Assembly (NCBI GenBank): GCA_963813555.1
Contig: CAWEZX010000011.1
Coordinates: 186,001-250,000, forward strand
From: Roseiarcus sp963813555
GTDB lineage: Bacteria > Pseudomonadota > Alphaproteobacteria > Rhizobiales > Beijerinckiaceae
Reading direction: 5' to 3'
Length of the DNA stretch: 64,000 nt
The notes beneath the pieces were generated by a model that saw nothing but the letters and a program-made list of their open reading frames with translations, did no database searches and was not told the origin of the DNA. Each line of letters starts with the position of its first letter. Position 1 is the first letter of the stretch. Shown here one piece after another: positions 54,561-64,000 of this stretch. The position numbers and the translations under genes were made by a program.

Positions 54561-54923
54561 CTAGCCCCGAATGCGCTCGATTTCGGCAACGGCCTCTGCG
54601 ACTGAGGATAGGAGTTCGGCGACCGCACGCGTTTCCGCTGACCCCTGCTCGCCGCCGGCCGCCAATTCCTCGATGCGCCACGCCGCGCTGGCGACGCGCC
54701 CAGCGCCGACCGCAAGAGCCGAACCTCGCAGCGTATGGGCGATTCTTGCCTTAGATTCCAACGTCAAGACCGAGGGATCAGACAGCTGCGCCATCAACGC
54801 CGGCGCTTGCAGCCGGAATAGCCCAAGGAGCTCGGCCTCAAGCTCCTGATCGCCCAGGCACTGGCGCGCCAAATGAACAAGATCCAGAGGGGGATCGCGA
54901 TCGCCGACCGAGGTCTCAACCAT
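54561..54923 (-). CDS. Hpt domain protein
   Basis: About 120 residues from ATG 54923. The phosphotransfer histidine is in ARIAHTLRGSALAVGAGRVA, with the usual four-helix pattern. No kinase or response regulator is close, so it is an orphan phosphorelay component. A TTG start at 54995 is possible. Confidence 0.75.
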   Translation of the reverse strand: MVETSVGDRDPPLDLVHLARQCLGDQELEAELLGLFRLQAPALMAQLSDPSVLTLESKARIAHTLRGSALAVGAGRVASAAWRIEELAAGGEQGSAETRAVAELLSSVAEAVAEIERIRG

Positions 54924-55188
54924 GGCGCCCTGGTCCGTTGGAAGCCAACCCGGAGGACCGCCGTCAATGGCGCCATCCTTAATCGCTGAACACAATGGAA
55001 AAACATGGTAACCGAAGCGTTAACGACGTTTGCAAGTTGCGCAGGCGGCGTGGTTTCCATCGTTGAGGCTCGGCGGTAGACTGCAACGTGGTTAATTCAA
55101 AGCGTTTGGGCGGCGGCGAGCCGGGGGAAACGCTTGGCGCGTAGGTCGATCATTGCATTGATCGGCGCGATGGAGTGAGGCGGACGCG

Positions 55189-58100
55189 ATGGCAAAACAA
55201 AATCCGGCGACGGATCCGGTCTCGGCGGCGATGTCGGCGATCGAAAGCGCCTTGAATTTGACGGACGACGACGAGGCGGGGCTGACTTCGGACGACAATG
55301 CCTTCCCACCTCAGCTCGCTCCAGCGAAACCGACGACCGCAACGCCCGTTCTCAGGCCTAGCCAGCTCGCTGGCGATGCGCCGGCACTCCTTCGCGCGGG
55401 CCCGCCCGCGCCAGGCGCCCCCGAGAACGAAACAAAACCGGCGATCCCCTCGGCGGCGCCGGCAAACGACGATCGCGAGAATGTCGGCGCAATTCTGCAG
55501 GCAATGAATGCGCGTCCAGCGAGCCGGACGCCGTTCATACTCGCCCTGATTGCTTCACTCCTGTGGGCGACGATCTGTGCGCTCTACGGCTATGTCTCTG
55601 TGTGGCCTTCGGCTTCGAGGCGACCGCTCGAGATGCTCCTGCGACCCGAGACGCCGTTAATTTTGCTAGCGGCGCTCGGGCCAATCATCTTCATGTTCGC
55701 CTTTGCCGCGCTATCGCGGCGCCTGCGCGAGTTACGCCAATCGGCGCGCGCGATCTCCCAGGTCGCTGTGCGTCTGGCAGAACCCGAGACGATGGCGGGC
55801 GAGCATGTTGCGAACCTCTCCCAGGCCATCCGTCGCGAGCTCACGTCGATGGGGGATGGCGTCGAACGCGCGCTAGGGCGCGCCGCGGAGCTCGAAACCC
55901 GCGTGCGATCCGAAGTTTCCACGCTAGAGCGCTCTTATTCCGACAATGAGCGCAAGATCCGCCTTCTCATCGCCGAAATGGCCGATCAGCGCGAGTCGAT
56001 CGTGACCAGCGGAACGCGGGTCCGCGACGCCATAGCAACAGCTCACGACAGCATCGCCGGGGACCTCGACGTCGCCGGCGCCAATTTGAGCGAGCGCCTC
56101 GTTGAGGCCGGCCAGAAGCTGACCACGTCGCTAGGGGCGGCGTCGGATGATATTACTCTCGCAATGGACCGCACCGGCTCCGCGACGCTCGAGCGCATCG
56201 TCGCGGAAGGCGCACGGATGAGCGTATCGATTGGCTCGGTCGGCGAAAATCTGGCCGAACGCCTCGCAAACACGAGCCAAAGAGCAGCGGGCGACATCTT
56301 GGCGCGAGTGGCGGAGGTCGACAACCGTCTCAAGTCGGTCGGCGACAACCTGCTGTCCCGCTTAGGGGAGCAGGGCGACGATTTGATCGAACGCATCCAG
56401 ATTTCGCAGAATTCTGTCGTCGAGGCGATCGACGCGCACGGCGACCGGGTGGCGACCCGTCTCGCGGACGCGGCCGAATTCGCGCGGAGCGCCGTTGGCG
56501 CCCATGCCGACGATGTGGTCGGGCGCATCAGCGGCAGCAGCGCGCGAGCCGTCGAGGCGATCAAGGGACACGGAGACGCGATCGCGGATCAACTTGCCGA
56601 GGCGTCGCTGGGGCTGACGGGCGCCTTTGGCGTCCACGGCGACGACGTCGTCGGCCGCATCAACGCCAGTAGCGCAGAGGCCCTCGAAGCCATTCGCTCC
56701 CACGGCGATTCTGTCGCGGTTCGCCTGTCCGAGGCCGCGGCGTCAGCGAGCAACGCGGTTGCCGCCCATGCGGACACTGTTGTGAACCGCGTTTCCGCCA
56801 GCAGCGCCGAGGCCGCGGAGACGCTCCGAACGCATGGAGATATTGTCGCGGTGCGCCTTTCTGAGGCCGCTGACACCATCAACGCGCACGGCAAGTCGGT
56901 CGCCGCTCAACTCGCCGGGGCGTCGGCTGTCATGAGTAGCGCCGTCGCCGACTACGCGGACGATGTTGTCGGCCGGGTCAGCGCAAGCGGGGCGCAAACC
57001 GTCGAGGCGATCCGCGCTCAAGGCAACTCGGTCGCCGACCAACTCGCCCAGGCCTCGGCGGCGACGCGCAGCACCGTCGCCGCCTACGCAGACGACGTCG
57101 TCAGCCGCGTCAGCGCAAGCGGGGCGCAAACCGTTGAGGCGATCCGGTTCCGTGGCGACTCCGTTGCCGATCAACTCGCCCAGACCTCGGCGGCGACGGT
57201 CAACGCCATCGACGAGTACGCGGACGGAATCGTTGCTCGCGTCAGCGCAAGCGGCGAGCAGGCCATCGAGGCGATCCGCTTCCATGGCAATTCCGTCGCC
57301 GACCGACTATCAGAGACGTCGGCGTCGGCGCGCAGCGCCGTCGGCGAGTACGCGGACGGGATCGTTGCTCGTGTCAGCGCAAGCGGCGAACGGGCCGTCG
57401 AGGCAATCCGCTTCCACGGCAACTCCATCGTCGACAAACTCTCCGAGACCTCGGCGTCGACGCGCAGCGCCGTCGCCGAATACGCGGACGGGATCGTTGC
57501 TCGCGTCAGCGCGAGCGGCGAACAGGCAGTCGAGGCGATCCGCTTCCATGGCGACTCCATCGTCGACAAACTCTCCGAGACCTCGGCGTCGACGCGCAGC
57601 GCCGTCGCCGAATACGCGGACGAGTTTGTCGCTCGCATCAACGCAAGCGGCGAGCAAGCCGTCGACGCAATCCGCTTCCACGGCGACTCCATCGCCGACA
57701 AACTCTCCGAGGCCTCGGCTTCCGCGCGCGGCGCCGTCCACGCGTATTCGGACGACGTCGTCAACCGAGTGAGCTCCAGCGGCGCGCAAGCCGTCGAAGC
57801 AATTCGCGCCCAAGGCGAGTCCGTCGCCGATCAGCTCGGTCTCACGACCGATGCGGTCGCCCGCGACTTCGGCGCCCGGTCGAATTCGCTGATCGAGCGG
57901 CTTGAGAGCGGCGGCGCGCGGCTCTCCGACACCATCGTCGTACACGGCGACAACCTCGTCGTGCGGCTCAACGACGCGGCCGACCGTCTGCACGACACCG
58001 TCGTGGTCCGCGGCCAAGTCCTTGAAGATAGGCTCACCGGGTCGAGTGAACAACTCAGCGCCCTGATCCGGGATCGCGCGGAAGACGCAACCGAGATTCT

Positions 58101-60093
58101 TGACGCAGCGGTTGCGAGGTGGGGCGAGCAATTTGACTCCCGCGAGACCCAATTGCGCGGGACGGTCAATGGCCAGAACGAAGCGCTCGAGGCCCTGTTC
58201 GACGAATCGACGCGTCGCCTCGTCGGCGCGATTTCAGCCGAGGGCGCCCTGGCCCAAGCGCAGATCGAGGCGTCAGCAACTCAATCCGTAAGCAGGTTGG
58301 TCTCTGAGACGGCGCAAATCAACGATCGTCTCGCGTCGCTTGCTAGCGACGCCGCGGCCGCAGCCGCCAACGGAGCGGGCAACGTGCACGATGCGCTGAG
58401 CGAGCGGATCGCGGCCTTCGACCGCCTCGTCAACCACCGCGGCGTCAGCCTCGTGGAGGCCGTGTCGCAACAGACCGAACACATGCGCGAGTATCTCCAA
58501 GCGCTGGATGGTCTGGTCGGCGAAAGCGGGCATAACGTCATCGACCGCTTAGGGTCACATTCCGACGAGCTCAACGCTCGCATCGCCGGCAATCTCGATG
58601 CGATCGACGTGATGATGCACGCCCGGCGCGACGATTTCGACAAGCGTTTTGCCGACTACAGTGGGCAGCTGGCGACGAACTCGGCAGAGCGGTTGGAGCA
58701 ATTTGAAATCGCTTCGGCCGCTCATCACAATGCGGTCGATTTTGCCCTGGCGTCCCATTCGCGGCGCATCGAGACTTCGCTCGGCGACGGGCTTGCGCGC
58801 TTCGAAGGCGCGATCGACGGGCGAAGTCGGGAAATTGTCGCGCAGATTGGCGATCGGTCGTCGGCTCTCGCGACCGATCTCGGCGCCAAGCTGGTCGCCA
58901 TCGAGGAGACTCTCGTCAGCCGCGGCGGCGCGATTGATGAGAAGCTCGGCCAGAGAAACGAGGAGGCGGCCGCCCTGTTCGACCACCGTCTGCAAGCCGT
59001 CGAGGAGCGTGGCGGGGCAAAACTTCGCGAAGTCTCGTCGACGCTTGAAGGCCTCCTGGCGCGGATCGAGGATGCGCTCGCGCAGCGCGGCCGCGCGCTG
59101 TCCGAAACCCTCGCCCGCACCACGCTTGAAACCGCCAAGGCGCTCGGCGATGGCGGCCGCGAGATCACGGAAGGCATGAGCGCCAAATCGGCGGAAATTG
59201 GCGAAACGCTGCAAAGGCGGGCGGATGAACTGACGCAAACGCTGTCGACTGTCGCCCGCGACATCAATGCGACGTTGACCGGTCGCGTAGAGGACGTCTC
59301 GCGGTCGCTCGGAGTGAGCGTCGATCAATTCAAGGACCAAGTCGTCGCGCCGATGCAGGACCTGAGCCGGCGCCTCGACTCGAGCCGTGCTGAGCTGGAA
59401 GACAAGGTGGGCGAACACGCCCACCGAGTGACGACAATGCTCGACTTGCACAAGGCGTCGATTGGCGCCGCATTCGACTCCCACAAAGTCGTTGTGGCCG
59501 ACGCCACACGCGAGAGCGCGCAAATCTTTGACGCGCGCTTGGCCGCTCTGGCCGAGGCCGCGGATCAAAGCACGCGCGTCATTGACCTGAGATTGGCCGA
59601 TATGGTGGAGGCGGCGAATCGTAACGCGGAGACCATCGATGAACGGCTTGTCACTCGTATTCAGGTAATGAGCGAAGTCCTGACGAGAGCAGCGTCAGAA
59701 GCCGAATCGATCTGGGCGGCGCAAGGAGCCAGCGTCGCTAGCGCGATTCGGGCAAGGGTCGACGACTTGCGCGAGGTCATTGAAGGCAAAGGCGCTGATC
59801 TCGTGGCCACCCTTGGTGAGCGGGGTGAGGATATATCTGCGAGAATCGTCGGCGTGGGCGAGCGAGCGATGCATACGCTTGATCAGCAGTTGGCCGCTCT
59901 GGCCGAGGCCGCGGATCAAAGCACGCGCGTCATTGACCTGAGATTGGCCGATATGGTGGAGGCGGCGAATCGTAACGCGGAGACCATCGATGAACGGCTC
60001 GTCACTCGTATTCAGGTAATGAGCGAAGTCCTGACGAGAGCAGCGTCAGATGCCGAAATCGATCTGGGCGGCGCAAGGAGCCAGCGTCGCTAG
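55189..60093 (+). CDS. Growth pole ring-like (GPR/RgsE) giant membrane protein, main part
   Basis: A 1634-residue frame. The N-terminus is cytoplasmic and Pro/Ala-rich, with two TM helices at about 116-138 and 156-176, followed by RELRQSARAISQVAVRLAEPE, LSQAIRRELTSMGDGVERALGRAAELETRV and STLERSYSDNERKIRLLI, then a very long apolipoprotein-like helical repeat region. Composition and layout match GPR of Agrobacterium (about 2100 residues) and RgsE of Sinorhizobium, which form a ring at the growing pole. Identification is from recalled family architecture. The frame breaks near 60055 by one extra A within the second copy of a 351-bp duplication; the rest continues in other frames. Confidence 0.75.
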   Translation: MAKQNPATDPVSAAMSAIESALNLTDDDEAGLTSDDNAFPPQLAPAKPTTATPVLRPSQLAGDAPALLRAGPPAPGAPENETKPAIPSAAPANDDRENVGAILQAMNARPASRTPFILALIASLLWATICALYGYVSVWPSASRRPLEMLLRPETPLILLAALGPIIFMFAFAALSRRLRELRQSARAISQVAVRLAEPETMAGEHVANLSQAIRRELTSMGDGVERALGRAAELETRVRSEVSTLERSYSDNERKIRLLIAEMADQRESIVTSGTRVRDAIATAHDSIAGDLDVAGANLSERLVEAGQKLTTSLGAASDDITLAMDRTGSATLERIVAEGARMSVSIGSVGENLAERLANTSQRAAGDILARVAEVDNRLKSVGDNLLSRLGEQGDDLIERIQISQNSVVEAIDAHGDRVATRLADAAEFARSAVGAHADDVVGRISGSSARAVEAIKGHGDAIADQLAEASLGLTGAFGVHGDDVVGRINASSAEALEAIRSHGDSVAVRLSEAAASASNAVAAHADTVVNRVSASSAEAAETLRTHGDIVAVRLSEAADTINAHGKSVAAQLAGASAVMSSAVADYADDVVGRVSASGAQTVEAIRAQGNSVADQLAQASAATRSTVAAYADDVVSRVSASGAQTVEAIRFRGDSVADQLAQTSAATVNAIDEYADGIVARVSASGEQAIEAIRFHGNSVADRLSETSASARSAVGEYADGIVARVSASGERAVEAIRFHGNSIVDKLSETSASTRSAVAEYADGIVARVSASGEQAVEAIRFHGDSIVDKLSETSASTRSAVAEYADEFVARINASGEQAVDAIRFHGDSIADKLSEASASARGAVHAYSDDVVNRVSSSGAQAVEAIRAQGESVADQLGLTTDAVARDFGARSNSLIERLESGGARLSDTIVVHGDNLVVRLNDAADRLHDTVVVRGQVLEDRLTGSSEQLSALIRDRAEDATEILDAAVARWGEQFDSRETQLRGTVNGQNEALEALFDESTRRLVGAISAEGALAQAQIEASATQSVSRLVSETAQINDRLASLASDAAAAAANGAGNVHDALSERIAAFDRLVNHRGVSLVEAVSQQTEHMREYLQALDGLVGESGHNVIDRLGSHSDELNARIAGNLDAIDVMMHARRDDFDKRFADYSGQLATNSAERLEQFEIASAAHHNAVDFALASHSRRIETSLGDGLARFEGAIDGRSREIVAQIGDRSSALATDLGAKLVAIEETLVSRGGAIDEKLGQRNEEAAALFDHRLQAVEERGGAKLREVSSTLEGLLARIEDALAQRGRALSETLARTTLETAKALGDGGREITEGMSAKSAEIGETLQRRADELTQTLSTVARDINATLTGRVEDVSRSLGVSVDQFKDQVVAPMQDLSRRLDSSRAELEDKVGEHAHRVTTMLDLHKASIGAAFDSHKVVVADATRESAQIFDARLAALAEAADQSTRVIDLRLADMVEAANRNAETIDERLVTRIQVMSEVLTRAASEAESIWAAQGASVASAIRARVDDLREVIEGKGADLVATLGERGEDISARIVGVGERAMHTLDQQLAALAEAADQSTRVIDLRLADMVEAANRNAETIDERLVTRIQVMSEVLTRAASDAEIDLGGARSQRR
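56422..57795 (+). repeat. 44-residue (132-bp) coding repeats within the GPR-like gene
   Basis: About ten to eleven tandem units beginning EAIRFHGDS or similar and ending RVSASGEQAV, one of them shortened. Neighbouring units near 57270-57660 are the most alike, which suggests recent expansion. The units are coding helical repeats; this is not a CRISPR array. Confidence 0.85.
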
Positions 60094-60241
60094 CGCAATT
60101 CGGGCAAGGGTCGATGACTTGCGCGAGGTCATCGAAGGCAAGGGCGCTGATCTGGTGGCTACCCTCGGTGAACGGGGTGAGGATGTATCTGCGAAAATCG
60201 TCGGCGTCGGCGAGCGAGCGATGCATACGCTTGATCAGCAG
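59539..60241 (+). repeat. 351-bp tandem duplication inside the GPR-like gene
   Basis: Copy 1 is 59539-59889; copy 2 is 59890-60241 and is one base longer, with CGAAATCG in place of CGAATCG at about 60055. Most of the remaining differences are third-codon changes, so the second copy was read in frame until recently. Confidence 0.88.
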
Positions 60242-62102
60242 ATGGCCGGCCTTGCGACTTTGCTGACCCGCCGCACCGACGAGCTTATTGCCGCCGTCAA
60301 CGGCAGCGCAGCGGACCCGGTGCGTGCATTGAGCGCGCTGACCGGGCAGTTGCGCTCCGAGGTGACCGATTTCGAGCGAGGCGCTGCGCAAGGTCGTGAC
60401 CGACGCCACCCACCGCTCGGCCGAGACGATCGACGCATTGTTGAAACGGTTGACCGAGCAGGTGGAAGCGTCCGGCGCCTCGCTACAGGAAACCGTGACC
60501 CGCAGCGCTGAAAGCTCGGTTGTCTCTCTCTCCAGCACCGGCGACCGGCTGCGCACCGAACTGACATCCGTGATTGACGATCTCGGTCAAACCGGCGCGG
60601 TCATCGACCAGGCGATCGGATCAGCAGGGGACCGGCTCACGGCCGTTCAGACCGGGCTCGCAGTACGAGTCGAGGAATTCCAACACGCGCTCGGCGGGAT
60701 CGCCTCGCAAGTCTCCACGTTGGGACGGCTTTCAGCCACCACCCAGTCCGACGCGAGCACGCTCGCCCGGCAGCTCGCACAGCATGCAGAAGCTCTCGGG
60801 GCGGTCGGACGGGATCTCGCACAACAGCAACAGTCGCTCGATTTCGCCCTCGAACACCGCCACGACAGCCTGCGGGCGCTCATCGGTGATCTCTCGGGTC
60901 GCAGCGACGCCTTTGAGACCACGCTCGGGCGCTTCGCGGCCAACGTCGAAGACAGTTTTGCCCGGGCGCAATCTCGCGCCCAAGAGATCAGCGCCGCACT
61001 TGCATCCGCCACAAGGGGCGCGTCGATCGCGGTCGCGGGCCAGTTTGAAACCATTCGCGACACGGCCGCCAAGGAGCGCGAGCGAACCGCCCAGACGATG
61101 CAAGCGACACTCGAGCAGACCAACGCGCAGCTGACCAGCGCGCTAGATCACGCGGCTGACCGCTTCCGTCAATCGGTCGCCGAAGTGAAGGACATGTCGA
61201 CCCAGGTACAACGAGAATTGGACCAGACTCGGCAGGAATTACGCCGCGGCGTCCTGGATCTGCCGCAGGAGACAAGCGAAACCACCGAGGCGATGCGGCG
61301 AGTTGTTTCTGATCAGATCCGCGCGCTGAAGGAGCTTGCCGCACTGGTGTCAGAATCAGGCGCGACCTACGACGTTGCCGAGCCGGGCGCGCTGGCTGTC
61401 GCGACGACAGCGGTCTCAGGCGCGCGTTATGAGAAGGCGCTGTCGCGCGCCGGCGAGGGTGTGCGCGAGGTCGAGGGCGGGTCGTCGCGCGAAACTGCGC
61501 TCACGCGCGTCGCCGAAGCCGTCGCCGAGCCTGCCACAGAGAACCCGACGTTAAGGCGGACCAGCGCCTTGGAACTGAGCCCACCTGTCGCGCGCCCCCA
61601 AACGCAGTCGTGGCCTGCATCGCCTGCGGGCGCCCCACGGCCGGTTACAACGCCGGCAGCCTTAGCGCCGGCGTCGGCCGCGGATCGTGGACAGCCCGGA
61701 TGGCTTTCGAACCTGCTTGCGGCTGCCTCCCGCGACGAGCCTGAGGAGGTCACATCCAAAGGGGCGGAGACACTGGAAGCGCTAAGCCGAGAGATCGCCA
61801 GCCTCATCGACAACGAGGCTGCGGTGGAAATGTGGGATCGATGGCGGCGCGGCGACGCGGGCGCTGTGTCGCGTCGCCTCTATACCGAGGCCGGCCAACA
61901 GGCGTTCGACGAGATTCGACGTCGATTTCGCGCCGACTCCGAGTTCCGTGACACGGCGACCCGCTACATACAGGAGTTCGAGCGCCTGCTGGCGAAGATC
62001 AGTCACGGCGACCGCGACGGTTCACAGTGGCGGGCCTATCTCTTGTCCAACACCGGCAAAGTCTACACGATCCTCGCGCACGCATCCGGACGGCTTGGCT
62101 AG
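60050..62102 (+). CDS. C-terminal part of the GPR-like protein (two further frames)
   Basis: After the frame break near 60055 the homologous sequence runs in the second frame (SIWAAQGASVASAIRA to LTGQLRSEVTDFE), then shifts again by one base near 60386 into the third frame (EALRKVVTDATHRSAETIDALL to the stop at 62102). Joined with the main part, removing two bases gives about 2303 residues. The C-terminal end is a compact globular region (EALSREIASLIDNEAAVEMWDRWRRGD..FDEIRRRFRAD..RYIQEFERLLAKI) that is typical of the end of GPR-like proteins. The last coding ATG at 60396 is internal. Confidence 0.7.
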
Positions 62103-62360
62103 CTGTGGAGCCTCAACAGGTTGTCCTGGGTTAGGGCGAGTTTGCTGATTGGCGTTTTTGATCTGGGACTGCCATCGGGTCGACGCCAGTTATAGCGGCG
62201 GAGCCGGAGGGGCGGCTCAGCGGCGCGCTCGTCGGAGGTGCTGTAGGCGCGGGCGTAGGCCCATTCGGGCAGGCTTGTCTGGACGAAGCGCTCGACTTGC
62301 CCATTATCCGGTATGGGATCGTCGGCGCCTTGCTGTCCGCCAATTCCCGGAAGGAAGACG
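62099..62360 (-). pseudogene. IS481-type transposase 3' fragment
   Basis: Reading leftward, the C-terminal end of an integrase-core transposase is intact: ERFVQTSLPEWAYARAYST, RRYNWRRPDGSPRSKTPISKL, and ALTQDNLLRLHS then a stop. The upstream part is frameshifted and fades by about 62360. Its stop overlaps the stop of the GPR-like gene. Confidence 0.8.
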
Positions 62361-62547
62361 GCGATATGGTGAGCCCATCCGGGACACGGGGCGCCGGGAG
62401 CACGAAGGTGCGGGCAGGCCGTCGATAGACAGTGGGCCGAGAGCCCGAGCTCGTTACATGGCCGCCCCTTGCGACTTTCCCGGATGCGCCGTGAGCGCGG
62501 ATCAGTAGATGTCGTGTCGCCCGCCAGCTCCCAAAGATGGAGGGAGC

Positions 62548-63028
62548 ATGCGCATCATCGGACTGGACATCCACCGCGCCTTCGCCGAGGCGGTCGCCTG
62601 GGACGACGGCAAGCTCAAACGACTGGGACGCGGCGACATGCGCCGGCCTCTTCTCGAGGCTTTCGCAAAGAAGCTCACCAAGCAGGACGTAGTCGTTGTC
62701 GAAGCGACCGGCAACGCGGCGTCGCGTTGCAGCGGTGATCGCGCCTCATGTCAAGAGAGTTGTGATCGCGAATCCAAAGCAAGTGCGCATCATCGCTCAT
62801 GCCAAGATCAAGACCGATACGATCGACGCCGGCGTACTCGCTCAACTTTATGCAAGCGGCTTTCTGCCTGAGGTTTGGATTCCAGACGAGCCGACGCAGG
62901 CGCTTCGCCGGCAGGTGACCCGGCGCAATCAGATCGTCCGGCAGCGATCGCGCTTGAAGAATATCATCCAGTCGATCCTGCACAGCCATCTGATACCACC
63001 GGACTCAGACATTGACCGTTGCCCATGA
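62548..63028 (+). pseudogene. IS110 family transposase 5' fragment
   Basis: ATG 62548 after GGAGGGA opens MRIIGLDIHRAFAEAVAW, the IS110 DEDD start with the first catalytic Asp. The frame changes by one base near 62715, after which VAAVIAPHVKRVVIANPKQVR and KIKTDTIDAGVLAQLYASGFLP continue. The fragment ends near 62995 at the IS630 remnant. Confidence 0.82.
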
Positions 63029-63529
63029 TCGGGTTGCGATTGTTGCAATTCGTTCCCTGTCGTTCTCGAAGAACATCCACGCTTGGCAGGTGACGTCGAC
63101 GATGTCCTCGTAGCTGTCGAAGACGGTGTGGGCGAGCTTGTTGGCGCGCAGATATTCCCAGACATTTTCCATCGGGTTGAGCTCTGGCGCGCGGGGCGGC
63201 AGGGGGACGAGGGTGATGTTGGCAGGAACCGCGAGGTCCCCGGCGATGTGGTGGCCGGCGCCGTCGAGCACCAGCGCCGCGTGAGCGCCGGAGGCGACGT
63301 TCCTGGCAATCTCGGCCAGGTGCAGCGACATGATTTCGGCGTTGGCGGTCGGCATGACGAGGGCGGCGGCGGCGCGCCGTTCGGGGCAGACAGCGCCGAA
63401 GAGATAGGCCCATTGATAACGTTGGTCGCGCGGGGCTCGGGGGCGCGTCCCCCGTTTCGCCCAAACCCGGGTCAGCGTGCCTTGCTGGCCGATGCGCGCT
63501 TCATCTTTACATGAGGTTTCTCCTGTCAA
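63005..63529 (-). pseudogene. IS630 family transposase C-terminal fragment
   Basis: About 165 residues: QDEARIGQQGTLTRVWAK-like start with the first Asp (seen as KDEARIGQQGT), the middle LVLDGAGHHIAGDL, and PRAPELNPMENVWEYLR with the second Asp and Glu of DDE. The N-terminal DNA-binding half is absent. It interrupts the IS110 fragment. Confidence 0.82.
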
Positions 63530-63802
63530 GCATTCCGCGAGTTTTTCGCGCGATCGTCGTTTGAGCGTTGGACTGGACGGATTGGGGATCGTCTTGAACG
63601 CAGCAAGCGCTGCATAACCTTACATACGGTCCGATCGCAGGCGCGCTGCGGCGCGACCTTTGAATCGCAACCCCAATGCCTCATGCACGAGGCTTCGATC
63701 CCGGCTGATGTGACCCACCTGAAACGCGGGAGGCACATGCTCCCAATGACGAAGACGGTCACATCCTCCGTCTATCCCCGCTCGTCGACGAGCGAGGGAA
63801 CT
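63530..63802. other. Inter-IS segment
   Basis: Sequence between the IS630 and IS110 remnants. No gene recognised; it probably contains element ends. Confidence 0.3.
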
Positions 63803-64000
63803 CTATGCGGTGATGATTGCCCCTTCCGGCGCGAGACCCAGGGTGACGAAACGCCAGATCGCGATCAAGAGCTTGCGCGCCAGGGCGATGATTGCGACGC
63901 GGCGCGCCCGACCCTGGAGCGTGCCGACGCGTTGCCGGAACCATGCCGCCAGGCTGCTCTCTGGCTGGTAGCGGAGCCAAAGCCAGGCGAGTTGGACAAG
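63803..64000 (-). CDS. IS110 family transposase, C-terminal end (partial at window edge)
   Basis: The last 65 residues, reading leftward from the window edge: AWLWLRYQPESSLAAWFRQ, RARRVAIIALARKLLIAIW and a stop at 63803. This is the typical IS110 C-terminus; the rest lies beyond position 64000. Confidence 0.8.
   Translation of the reverse strand, partial: LVQLAWLWLRYQPESSLAAWFRQRVGTLQGRARRVAIIALARKLLIAIWRFVTLGLAPEGAIITA

Noticed and set aside
56422..57795. Regular 132-bp repeats that could be taken for a CRISPR or satellite array
   Set aside because: The repeats are continuous coding units without unique spacers, and no cas genes are near.
62509..62547. Earlier start for the IS110 transposase fragment
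   Set aside because: The ATG at 62548 with GGAGGGA upstream gives the canonical IS110 N-terminus.

Overview
The window is GC-rich chromosomal DNA of an alphaproteobacterium, most likely a polar-growing member of the Hyphomicrobiales (a Methylocystis/Beijerinckiaceae-like relative would fit, but the genus is inferred). Evidence: the slt / dapA-smpB block, the methyltransferase / comF / grxC / DUF1178 block, the fdx-fnr pair, bluB, and a giant membrane-anchored repeat protein resembling the Hyphomicrobiales growth-pole-ring protein GPR/RgsE. No rRNA or tRNA gene was recognised.

Layout. 1-2.3 kb: metY (5' end outside the window) and a four-helix DUF4231/SLATT-like membrane protein. 2.4-7.3 kb: an opposing operon encoding a TIR-type protein and an nSTAND NTPase-TM-TPR protein, each split by one apparent extra base, with a perfect CRP-type palindrome upstream. 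7.3-13.4 kb: acyl-CoA ligase, smpB, dapA, lytic transglycosylase and a secreted His-rich protein; the ligase lies between smpB and a second copy of the smpB 3' end. 13.4-20.5 kb: a hypothetical protein with a GT61 glycosyltransferase, then an SbcD/SbcC-like (YhaO/YhaN-type) nuclease pair and a GIY-YIG/DUF4357 protein. 21.5-26.3 kb: BMP-type nucleoside ABC transporter. 26.8-28.3 kb: AT-richer acquired gene split precisely by an IS200-type element. 28.3-36.1 kb: deaminase, PEP-CTERM protein, a broken MarR gene with an operator facing a thioesterase, comF block, pyrophosphatase. 36.0-39.5 kb: sugar ABC cassette and the remnant of a second one. 39.5-45.6 kb: flavoprotein, truncated sirtuin, RMD1/DUF155 protein, AI-2E-type transporter, cupin, Gly-rich protein. 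45.6-48.4 kb: secreted metacaspase preceded by two CRP-type boxes and flanked by intact bluB and a decayed bluB 3' fragment. 48.4-50.8 kb: two copies of a ~145-bp structured element bracketing an aldo/keto reductase, then an HTH protein. 51.3-55 kb: OprB porin, fnr-fdx, Hpt protein. 55.2-62.1 kb: the GPR-like gene. 62.1-64 kb: overlapping remnants of IS481, IS110 and IS630 transposases.

Themes. Two potential cell-suicide or defence modules (TIR-STAND-SLATT and metacaspase) each have an exact TGTGA-N6-TCACA palindrome upstream, which suggests but does not prove a shared Crp/Fnr-type regulator. Two accessory genes (acyl-CoA ligase, metacaspase) sit between an intact housekeeping gene and a duplicated copy of that gene's own 3' end, a footprint of insertion at 3' ends. 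Six coding frames (TIR, STAND, MarR, GPR twice, IS110) are each broken by what looks like one extra base, so consensus error must be excluded before any of them is called a pseudogene.
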